This document shows, piece after piece, positions 42,812-50,031 of a stretch of DNA of 64,000 nt; the stretch's first letter is position 1, and every line of letters starts with the position of its first letter. The DNA is from Candidatus Handelsmanbacteria bacterium (GTDB taxonomy: Bacteria > Latescibacterota > UBA2968 > UBA8231), in NCBI GenBank assembly GCA_016867395.1, contig VGJS01000001.1, forward strand, positions 124,001 through 188,000, in the 5' to 3' direction. Made by a program: the position numbers and the translations under genes. Under the pieces are notes generated by a model. It saw only the letters and a list, made by a program, of their open reading frames with translations, ran no database searches and had not been told where the DNA came from.

Positions 42812-44815
42812 CTAGTACACCACCCCAATGCTCCCGGTCCGCACAAAACTTCCCCCCTCGGTCTTCGCCTCCAGCCTGATCAGGTAGATCCCGATCGGCA
42901 CCACGTTGTTGCCCTCGTCGCGGCCGTCCCAGCGCCAGAGGTAGGAGCCACTGCCCTCAGCTTCGGAAAACAGGACCCTCACCGGCCGACCCCCCAGGTC
43001 GTAGACAACCGCCTTTACAGCGACGGGGCGGACGAGCTGCACCAGGGTATATGCGACCTCGGCCTGGTCGTTAAGACCGTCCTGGTTTGGCGAGATCACC
43101 GGGGGGGAAACGGCAAAGGCGGGCAGCAGATCCCGGGTGGATGCCGCCGAGGTCAGCACCCTCAGCGCATTCGTCGATACTTCTGGATTGGCGTCCCCAG
43201 GCAGGACCCGCTGCGGTAGTTCCCCACCGCGGGTATCAAGGGCCTCGGACGGGAAGGAGGTCCCCTGCACGAAAACCTCACTCTCCAAGACCACCCTCAT
43301 GGTGCCCGAAGCCCTGGACTGCACCCGGTGAGAGGGGAAGAAGACCGTCAGACTGCCGGGGGCTGCCGCGACGCTGTCGGGAGTGGCGCTGGTCAGCGGG
43401 CTGCCGAGAAGGAAGTCCACGAAGCGGGGCGTCCCCGGGGTGAAGATGCGCAGGGCGTCGAAACCTACGTCCTGGCCACTCACGTCGGCGATGAGGTCGT
43501 AGGCGAAAGTGGCTTTCACCCCAGCCGGCACGATGGGCACGTTGCCCAATGGCCGAGGGGCATCCAACTGGGAGACCTCGCCGACCAGTTGCCGGGCCAG
43601 GGGCGGAATGGAGTGGTCGACCGTCAGGGATCTAAGTCGCACCCCATCGAGGATCGCCCAGCTCTCCATGACGACCTCGAACTGAAAGTAGCGGCGGGGA
43701 CTGGGTAGATCGATCTGCCGGCCCGAGGTGAGGAAAGGCGGGGACCAGGGGCTCCAGTTTAGCAGATCGTCTTCGATGGGTCCGCGCAACTGCTCGTCCA
43801 TCTTTTTATATTCGCTCTCCGGAACCTCGACGCGCTCGCCGGTGAACAGGTTTACGTACTTGTAATAGACCAGGGCCGTGCTGTCCTCCCCGGTTCGCAT
43901 CCTCACCGAGATCCCGACCGCCGCCTCGGGCACCACGGCCAGGCTGTCTCCTTCCTGCCGCAGCATTTCAAGTTCCCATGCGAGCCAGCTGAAGTTTGCC
44001 GATTTTCCAAGGTCCACCACCTTGGAACGGTAGCTGCCGCGGGGGGCAAAACCGGTCCCGAAGAGTTGGAACTCCGCCAGTTCAAAAGGATTGGCAGAGG
44101 TTATGTCGAGGCGGATATAGCGGACGAACTGCAGCGGGAAGAGGATCTCCGGGCTGTCTTCGGCGGTGAAAGGCTCCCGCTTCAGGAGGGAGTAGATCGG
44201 CGTGGCCTCCTGGTTGAAGGCCTTGCCGTCGTTGATGAAGACGTCGTACCCGCGGATGTAGTCTTCCTTATAGGGGCGGCCCTGATCGTCCTGACCGGTC
44301 TGGCGGGGAAAAAAAGCGATCCGGTTGGCCGGGAACCGGGTGCCCAGGTCGAAAAAAATGCTGGTTCCCTGCTGCGAGACGCCAAAGCGCTTGAACCGGT
44401 CCCCCGTGGAGGTCGTGTCGATTCCATCCACGATCGGGAGGTTGGGTTGTTTCAGGGAGATATTGTCCCAGATCCGCGCCTGCGATTGTTCAACGACGTA
44501 CCCCGAGGGAAAGCCATCGACCCACTGCAGTTGGGGAACGATGTTCTGCTCCGAGCTGAAGCTGACCAATTGGATCGCCCCCTCCGCGGCGTTGCTGATC
44601 GCCGTCTTGCTGAGTTGTTGCGATTCCCACGACAGGCCCTCGCCGCCGACACTCCACTTTCGCACCTCCCCTTCCGCCTGCCAGGCTGATGGCCCGATCG
44701 ACAGCAGCGCGCCGATCAGCACTGCCCAGGTCCGCGTCCCCGGGAGCCCTCCGCAACGGCCGCTCGCACCCGGAGGCCTGCGCAACATGAAGTCCGATCT
44801 CTGCAAGTCAATCAC
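42812..44815 (-). CDS. secreted discoidin-domain protein with FlgD-like C-terminus, paralogue 2
   Basis: 667 aa. After a long positively charged lead, the hydrophobic signal AVLIGALLSIGPSAWQAEG precedes discoidin-like segments: IFFDLGTRFPANRIAFFPRQ, YIRGYDVFINDG and QFVRYIRLDITSANPFELAE. The shared core is GPIEDDLLNWSPWSPPF followed by PSPRRYFQFEVVMES. The C-terminus is VISPNQDGLNDQAEVAYTLV and IPIGIYLIRLEAK-like, ending GSIGVVY. It has the same order of parts as the neighbours at 40380 and 44819. An ATG at codon 9 is an alternative start. The ligand is unknown; carbohydrate is typical of discoidin domains. Confidence 0.78.
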   Translation of the reverse strand: MIDLQRSDFMLRRPPGASGRCGGLPGTRTWAVLIGALLSIGPSAWQAEGEVRKWSVGGEGLSWESQQLSKTAISNAAEGAIQLVSFSSEQNIVPQLQWVDGFPSGYVVEQSQARIWDNISLKQPNLPIVDGIDTTSTGDRFKRFGVSQQGTSIFFDLGTRFPANRIAFFPRQTGQDDQGRPYKEDYIRGYDVFINDGKAFNQEATPIYSLLKREPFTAEDSPEILFPLQFVRYIRLDITSANPFELAEFQLFGTGFAPRGSYRSKVVDLGKSANFSWLAWELEMLRQEGDSLAVVPEAAVGISVRMRTGEDSTALVYYKYVNLFTGERVEVPESEYKKMDEQLRGPIEDDLLNWSPWSPPFLTSGRQIDLPSPRRYFQFEVVMESWAILDGVRLRSLTVDHSIPPLARQLVGEVSQLDAPRPLGNVPIVPAGVKATFAYDLIADVSGQDVGFDALRIFTPGTPRFVDFLLGSPLTSATPDSVAAAPGSLTVFFPSHRVQSRASGTMRVVLESEVFVQGTSFPSEALDTRGGELPQRVLPGDANPEVSTNALRVLTSAASTRDLLPAFAVSPPVISPNQDGLNDQAEVAYTLVQLVRPVAVKAVVYDLGGRPVRVLFSEAEGSGSYLWRWDGRDEGNNVVPIGIYLIRLEAKTEGGSFVRTGSIGVVY

Positions 44816-44818
44816 CCT

Positions 44819-46972
44819 TCAGTAAGCCACCGCCACCGGCAGCGTCCTAGCCAGGGTTCCCCCGTCCGTCTCGACCTGCACCCGCGCCAGGTACACGCCC
44901 GGAGCGACACGCTCGCCCTGGTCGTCCCGACCATCCCACTCCACCTCGTGCGCACCCGCTCCCTGGGTCCCGGCGAACCAGCCCCTCACCCGCCTTCCTC
45001 CCAAGGTGTAGATCTCGACCTTCACCTCGGCGGCGACCAGCACCCGGAACAGGGAATACTTGATACGCACCCGGTCGTTGACGCCATCCCCCTGCGGGGT
45101 AAAGGCAGCTGGTAGCGCCTCCACCTTGCCCAGCACCCCCTGGAGCGAGGCGCCCAGTGCCACCACCACCAGCCGGTCAGTTCCCACCTCCGGGCTGGCG
45201 TCCCCGGCCTCCACCTCCTGCACCAGCCCGGCCTCGGCTCGGCGGAACACCTCGGCCCGCAGTTCGTCGGAGGCCCCGTATATCGCCGTTTTCAGGTGAA
45301 GGCGCAAGCGCTTATCCCTGGCCTGACTCACCCGTTGCGGCAGGTACACCACCAGGCCCTGGGCTTCTGCCACCACGCTGTCGGGGGTGACCTGGACCAA
45401 AGGTTGCCCCATCGCCAAGGCCTGGAATTGCGCTGCCGGGATTCGCAGGCGTATTGCGTCGAACCCATCCTGGCCGGTGGAGGAAAAATCCGCCCTGATC
45501 TCGTACGCAAACTCGGCCAGTTCACCCACCTGAACCTGCACCAGGTGTTGGGGGGGCTGTAGCAGGCTGGCCAGGGCCACCTCGCCCAGGACCCGCTCCG
45601 CCAGTAGGGACGCCGCCTCAACACCTATGGAGTCCAGCCGCGCGAACTCCCACAGGCTCCTGGTCTCCATGGAAACCTGAAGTTGAATATAGCGCCCGCG
45701 TGGCGCACGAGGCCGCTCGCCCGAAGACCGCAGGGGCGCTGACCAAAAGCTCCAGTTCTGCCGATCATCGGCGATCGGACCCCGCCATCCTACTGCCGGC
45801 GGGTCCCAGGGCCAGACCCTGGGCTTCAGGCCCTCATACTCCGCCTCGCTCACTTCGACCGCCTGAGCCATGTCGTTGTAGCTGTTAAAGGATATCGGCG
45901 TGTCGTCCAGGCCGGTCTTGACCTTAACCTCTACGGCGGCATCCGCCTCAGGGGCAGACACCAGACCTTCCCCCTCCCGCCGCCACTTGCTGATCCCCAG
46001 CACCACCTTTCCCAGGTTTACCACCTTTCCCAGATCTATCACCTCTGACTCCCACGTCGCTTTGGGGACAAAACCTCTGCCGAACACTTCGAGTTCGGCG
46101 ATGGCATAGCGGGTGAAGATCCGCGGGGCGTCCGGGATCACCCGCATGCGCAGGAATCGCAGGTATTGCAGGGGAAAGCGAACGTCGATGACCGGATCGA
46201 AATTCTGGTCCTCGCTGGCCAAGGGGATGTCAAGGGCCTGGTAGTAGTCGGGGCAGTTGCACTCCGCCCCCGGAACCCCGCCAGCCGTCTCGACCTGGCT
46301 CTCTACCAGCGACTGGTTATTGCTGGCAGTCACCTGGTACTGTTTGAAGGCATAGTTAGGGCGGTACGGCTCCTGGAAAAATGGATCTACCCCTTCCGGC
46401 GGGACCAGGACGAACCGGTCCACCGGCATCTGCCCCCCCAGGTCGAGGGTGTAGAACTCCCCCCAGACTCCTCCCTTCCCCCCGCTAGCTTCCCAGAGTC
46501 TGCCGATGTAATTGGTGTTGAGATCCCCGTCGATGAACTCGATTTCGTTGGCCACATGACCAGGCCTAGCGATATCTCCTATTCCCCGCCAGACCCTGGG
46601 CATGCCTTCGCGGTAGTGGATGTCGATGGGTTCCCGGTAGCGCGTCCAGTTGCGCAACTGAAGGACGAGGTTCTGATCGGGCTTGAGCTCCAAGGGCTGG
46701 ATGGAGCCGGGGACCGCCGCGTCGTCGACCATGACATTCAGGCCGGTCCAGGAGGTCCACGCCTCACCGGCGGCGCCTCCAAGCTGCCAGTGAACTTCCT
46801 GGGCCCACGAGCCCTCAAAGGCAAGGAGTAGGGCCATCAGGCAGAAAAAGCCCCCCCTTTCCCACGTCGCGGGCCAACCTGGCCCACGGCCCACCCTGGC
46901 GCCTGGGCAGAAACATCGCCGAAGCGCGTCAGAGCCGGCCCTGTTTTGCCTCATATCACCACATGGGCTCAT
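44819..46972 (-). CDS. secreted discoidin-domain protein with FlgD-like C-terminus, paralogue 1
   Basis: 717 aa. The signal region is GGFFCLMALLLAFEGSWAQE, preceded by a long basic stretch, so the true start may be one of the later ATGs. Discoidin segments include IEFIDGDLNTNYIGRLWE, FYTLDLGGQMPVDRFVLVP and YLRFLRMRVIPDAPRIFTRY. The core GPIADDRQNWSFWSAPL and RGRYIQLQVSMET is shared with the two paralogues. So is the end AAFTPQGDGVNDRVRIKYSL with APGVYLARVQVETDGG, finishing VAVAY. An 18-bp duplication at 46002-46033 gives LGKVVN twice. It is first of the three, 150 bp after the DUF6785 gene. Confidence 0.78.
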   Translation of the reverse strand: MSPCGDMRQNRAGSDALRRCFCPGARVGRGPGWPATWERGGFFCLMALLLAFEGSWAQEVHWQLGGAAGEAWTSWTGLNVMVDDAAVPGSIQPLELKPDQNLVLQLRNWTRYREPIDIHYREGMPRVWRGIGDIARPGHVANEIEFIDGDLNTNYIGRLWEASGGKGGVWGEFYTLDLGGQMPVDRFVLVPPEGVDPFFQEPYRPNYAFKQYQVTASNNQSLVESQVETAGGVPGAECNCPDYYQALDIPLASEDQNFDPVIDVRFPLQYLRFLRMRVIPDAPRIFTRYAIAELEVFGRGFVPKATWESEVIDLGKVVNLGKVVLGISKWRREGEGLVSAPEADAAVEVKVKTGLDDTPISFNSYNDMAQAVEVSEAEYEGLKPRVWPWDPPAVGWRGPIADDRQNWSFWSAPLRSSGERPRAPRGRYIQLQVSMETRSLWEFARLDSIGVEAASLLAERVLGEVALASLLQPPQHLVQVQVGELAEFAYEIRADFSSTGQDGFDAIRLRIPAAQFQALAMGQPLVQVTPDSVVAEAQGLVVYLPQRVSQARDKRLRLHLKTAIYGASDELRAEVFRRAEAGLVQEVEAGDASPEVGTDRLVVVALGASLQGVLGKVEALPAAFTPQGDGVNDRVRIKYSLFRVLVAAEVKVEIYTLGGRRVRGWFAGTQGAGAHEVEWDGRDDQGERVAPGVYLARVQVETDGGTLARTLPVAVAY
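46002..46033 (-). repeat. 18-bp in-frame microduplication
   Basis: ACCACCTTTCCCAG occurs at 46002-46015 and 46020-46033, an 18-bp period giving LGKVVN-LGKVV in paralogue 1. The matching place in paralogue 2 (VVDLGKSANFSW) has one copy. Confidence 0.8.
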
Positions 46973-47026
46973 ATTGTATCGTTTTTGTTATCGATGCGGG
47001 GGGGTCGGAGGTAAACCCACCGACAA

Positions 47027-47047
47027 CCCCTCTGCGGAAAGCAGGGG
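47027..47047 (-). ncRNA. leader hairpin upstream of discoidin paralogue 1
   Basis: On the minus strand CCCCTGC, a TTTCC loop and GCAGAGGGG form a seven-pair stem with one bulge. It lies between the probable promoter and the start codon. It may affect stability or translation of the surface-protein mRNA; it has no U-run. Confidence 0.4.
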
Positions 47048-47058
47048 AGATTTTTCTG

Positions 47059-47088
47059 AAAATATTATAAACCCGCTAGATATGTCAA
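47059..47088 (-). promoter_or_regulatory. probable internal promoter before the discoidin genes
   Basis: On the minus strand TTGACA (47083-47088) is followed after 18 bp by TATTTT (47059-47064), in an AT-rich 150-bp gap. A transcript would have about 80 nt of leader before ATG 46972, including the hairpin at 47027-47047. Confidence 0.5.
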
Positions 47089-47122
47089 ACATTTTCTTTT
47101 TTTGATCATAGCACTCGGAGCG

Positions 47123-49108
47123 CTACCCCCAGAAGATCACATTGCCGGTCATACCAGTGAAATGGTCGATGATGAGGAAAAACCCCCCGGGGACGATTTG
47201 TCCGAGGATTAGGCCCATAAAAAACGGCCGGGTTTTCAGATACAGGCCTACTCCCCCGTACTTCAGCACCAACACCTTGATCAGCCAGGCCAGGAACATG
47301 TTGAACCACAGGTGGTCCATGATCCATATCGGGCCGATGGGATAGCCCAGCGGGTGCAAAGGCCACCAGGAGTACCGCCACCTCGCCACCATCAGCAGAG
47401 TCATGGCCGCAGCCCCGATCCCGGTGTTAATCCAGCCCCAGAGGTGGGGGGTTGAGGGGGAGCGAAGCAAGTTGCCAACGTCGTCGTATCCCCTCCGCTC
47501 GGACCAGATCTGGAGGTTCAGCGCTCCGTACTTGTGGCACAATGTCATGATGGCCCAGGACGACCCCACCAACCCCACCGCCAGGGCCAGGATCAGCGCC
47601 CAGAACAGGTACTGCTTTCTCCCCTTCAATTCCTCTCCCAACCTGAGTCCGTTGGCACAGGAGGTCATGACAAAGCTGCGCACATTGTTGACCCAGAAAT
47701 AGGTGGTCGCCAGGATCACCAGCCCCTGCGTGCCGATCACCGATGAGCCGACCGCCGAGACCAGGATGCCCGCCGGCCCTACCGGCGGCGACCCATCGGA
47801 AAGCCCGCTTTCGGCCACCACCCTGGTGTACCCCACGATCAAGGTGGCAGATAGAAAGAAGAGGCTGAGCGACACCCACACCGGCATCCCCGCCAACCAC
47901 AGCCAGACCACCATTAGAGCCGTGCCGCCGATCAGAATAACTACAGCGGTGCGGTAGGAGAGGATTTCGCGCGAATCGTCCACCTGCGGGTCGCCCAGGA
48001 ACGCTTTGCGGAAGACGTCCTTCAGGTGGCGGCGGGCAGTCCACAACCCGCCCAGAAAAAGCACCAGCATCCCGCCCATCGACTGATGCGCCAGAATCGG
48101 GTTATACACCGCGTGCGCCCCCCGCAGCACCTCAGAACTGGTGACCCCCAGCACCCCAAAAACCCCGCGCAGCGCATTGGCGAAGAGGTTGAAAAACCAC
48201 AGACTAAAGGCGATCTCCGTTTTGAGGAAATAGAAAAACCCGAGGATGTTGAAGCGGAACTTAAACTGGAGTTCCGAGGTTCCGCGGAACAGGGGCACGA
48301 TCAGGTGGACCATGTCCACGTCCTGGGCGAGGACAAAGAGGTCGGGAAAGTAGTTGTAGAGCCCGTGCATAGTGCCCCAGGTGGCGGGAATGGCAAAGCC
48401 CACCCACATCACCGGGTTCTTAAACAGGGGGCTGAGACCTCCACTGGCGCTCCCCGTTTCCGCCATCGCTAGAGGCACCTGCACCAGGGGGTAGATCAGT
48501 CTTTCATTCTCGATCCACTGCTTTCGCAGGATCACCATGGTGGCGATCATCACCAGGAAAAGCGCCCAGATGAAGGGGGTCCAGAGCCACAGCGTCGGCA
48601 ACCACGCCTCCCAGGGGATGGAACGGCCCTGCCCCATCCCCTGGTAGAAGGGGTCCAGGATGGCGGGGTTGTTGGGCATCATCCAGTCGGGGAGATAGGG
48701 ATGGATCAGGTTTTCCCACTCGTTCTCCGGCGTGGCGTAGTAGAAGGGATCGGTGAGCTGGGTGAGGAAACGCGCGACAAAGAGGGTGGGAAGGGGGGAG
48801 GCCATGACCATCATGATGTAGATCAGCAAGAGCTCTCCCCGGCGCAGGCCCAAGCGCCAATGGACCCGCCTGGCCAGGGGATTGACGGTGCTAGCGAGGA
48901 GAAAGAGTAGAAAAACCGCCCCTACCGTGCTGGTCCCCAGGGCCATGAAGGACCCCTGCAGGTAGAGAGTGCCATAGGCGTCGCCGGCGGCGACAAAAAA
49001 CGAGAACAAGCATCCCAGGACCAGGGCCCTGGGGGTAAAGACCGAGGAGTCCACCGCGGATGGAGGAGAGTTCTCGCTGGGCGCGCTTGAAGGTCTTGGC
49101 TGTGCCAT
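47123..49108 (-). CDS. DUF6785-type polytopic membrane protein, copy B
   Basis: 661 aa. A hydrophilic N-terminus of about 30 residues precedes many helices (LVLGCLFSFFVAAGDAYGTL, GAVFLLFLLASTVNPLARR). It is a paralogue of the protein at 23259-25154: both contain FYYATPENEW or similar, ERLIYPLVQVPLAMA, HQSMGGMLVLFLGGLW, LGYPIGPIWIMDHLWF and FTGMTGN. Function is unknown; transport is a fair guess from the topology. It is the first gene of the 27-kb minus-strand run, behind a readable promoter. Confidence 0.8.
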   Translation of the reverse strand: MAQPRPSSAPSENSPPSAVDSSVFTPRALVLGCLFSFFVAAGDAYGTLYLQGSFMALGTSTVGAVFLLFLLASTVNPLARRVHWRLGLRRGELLLIYIMMVMASPLPTLFVARFLTQLTDPFYYATPENEWENLIHPYLPDWMMPNNPAILDPFYQGMGQGRSIPWEAWLPTLWLWTPFIWALFLVMIATMVILRKQWIENERLIYPLVQVPLAMAETGSASGGLSPLFKNPVMWVGFAIPATWGTMHGLYNYFPDLFVLAQDVDMVHLIVPLFRGTSELQFKFRFNILGFFYFLKTEIAFSLWFFNLFANALRGVFGVLGVTSSEVLRGAHAVYNPILAHQSMGGMLVLFLGGLWTARRHLKDVFRKAFLGDPQVDDSREILSYRTAVVILIGGTALMVVWLWLAGMPVWVSLSLFFLSATLIVGYTRVVAESGLSDGSPPVGPAGILVSAVGSSVIGTQGLVILATTYFWVNNVRSFVMTSCANGLRLGEELKGRKQYLFWALILALAVGLVGSSWAIMTLCHKYGALNLQIWSERRGYDDVGNLLRSPSTPHLWGWINTGIGAAAMTLLMVARWRYSWWPLHPLGYPIGPIWIMDHLWFNMFLAWLIKVLVLKYGGVGLYLKTRPFFMGLILGQIVPGGFFLIIDHFTGMTGNVIFWG

Positions 49109-49176
49109 CCCCTGCTTTGCGGATAGGGCGGGCTCTGGCGCGGCAAGGGCAACGCCGGCGCGGGAAGAGAGCCCCC

Positions 49177-49205
49177 AAAATACACGAAGCGCCGGCGTCT
49201 ATCAA
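49177..49205 (-). promoter_or_regulatory. sigma-70-type promoter for the 27-kb surface/catabolic run
   Basis: On the minus strand TTGATA (49200-49205), 17 bp and TATTTT (49177-49182) lie 68 bp before ATG 49108, in the 179-bp gap after the SDR gene. Nothing else is seen in that gap. Confidence 0.62.
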
Positions 49206-49287
49206 GCTCTACAAATCCCCAAGGCTTAAACGATGGGGCGGCCACGGTGGGCTGCCGCCAGTTGTGCGGAGCCTTGGAGCGCCAGAT

Positions 49288-50022
49288 CTAATCCATGATC
49301 AAGCCCCCGTTCACGTCGATGATCTCCCCGGTGAGGTGGCGCGCCTCCTCCGAGGCCAGGAAGAGGGCGCAGGCCGCCACGTCACGGGGCTCTCCCACCT
49401 CGCCCAGGGGGATTCTGGCGGCCAGTTCCCCGTGGTTGGCCGTCTGGGTCATGGCAGTGGCGATGACCCCAGGGGCAATGGCGTTCACCCGCACCTTGTA
49501 GGGAGCCAGGTATTGGGCTAGTCCAATGGTGAGGGCGCTGACTCCGGCCTTGGCCGCGGCGTAGGGGGGATGGCCGGTAAACCCTCCGCTCTTGGCTGCC
49601 ACCGAACTCATGTTGACGATGGCCCCGGAGCCCCGCTCCTTCAGCAGCGGGATGGCGGCCTGGCAGCAGAGAAAGGTGCCCTTGAGGTTCACATCCAGAA
49701 TGCGATCCCAGGTCTCCTCGCTGCAATCCTCAAAGGTGGTGGAGAGCAGGATGCCAGCGTTGTTGACCAGCACGTCCAGCCGGCCATAGCTGCCGGTGAC
49801 TGCGGCGAAACCCTCCGCCACCCCCGCCTTGGAAGCGACGTCCAGTTCTATGGGCAGGCCGGGTCGCGCCAGCGCGCCGGCGCTCTGGCTGGCCAGCGCC
49901 GGGTCGATATCCGCCACCGCCACCAAAGCCCCTTCCTGGGCAAAGAGTTCGCAGATAGCCCGGCCAATGCCCCGCCCACCCCCGGTCACCAGACATACCT
50001 TGTCAGCCAAGCGCCCCGCCAT
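49288..50022 (-). CDS. SDR-family oxidoreductase (FabG-like)
   Basis: 244 aa. It has the classical short-chain dehydrogenase pattern: VCLVTGGGRGIGRAI (cofactor), LDVLVNNAGILLS, the catalytic serine in IVNMSSVAAKSG and the Tyr-Lys pair in HPPYAAAKAGVSALT. The C-terminal EARHLTGEIIDVNGGLIMD is the usual end. It reduces or oxidises a carbonyl with NAD(P). The genomic partner is the GH20-like protein 9 nt upstream, so a sugar-related substrate is as likely as a fatty-acyl one. Confidence 0.9.
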   Translation of the reverse strand: MAGRLADKVCLVTGGGRGIGRAICELFAQEGALVAVADIDPALASQSAGALARPGLPIELDVASKAGVAEGFAAVTGSYGRLDVLVNNAGILLSTTFEDCSEETWDRILDVNLKGTFLCCQAAIPLLKERGSGAIVNMSSVAAKSGGFTGHPPYAAAKAGVSALTIGLAQYLAPYKVRVNAIAPGVIATAMTQTANHGELAARIPLGEVGEPRDVAACALFLASEEARHLTGEIIDVNGGLIMD

Positions 50023-50031
50023 GTCCTCCTC

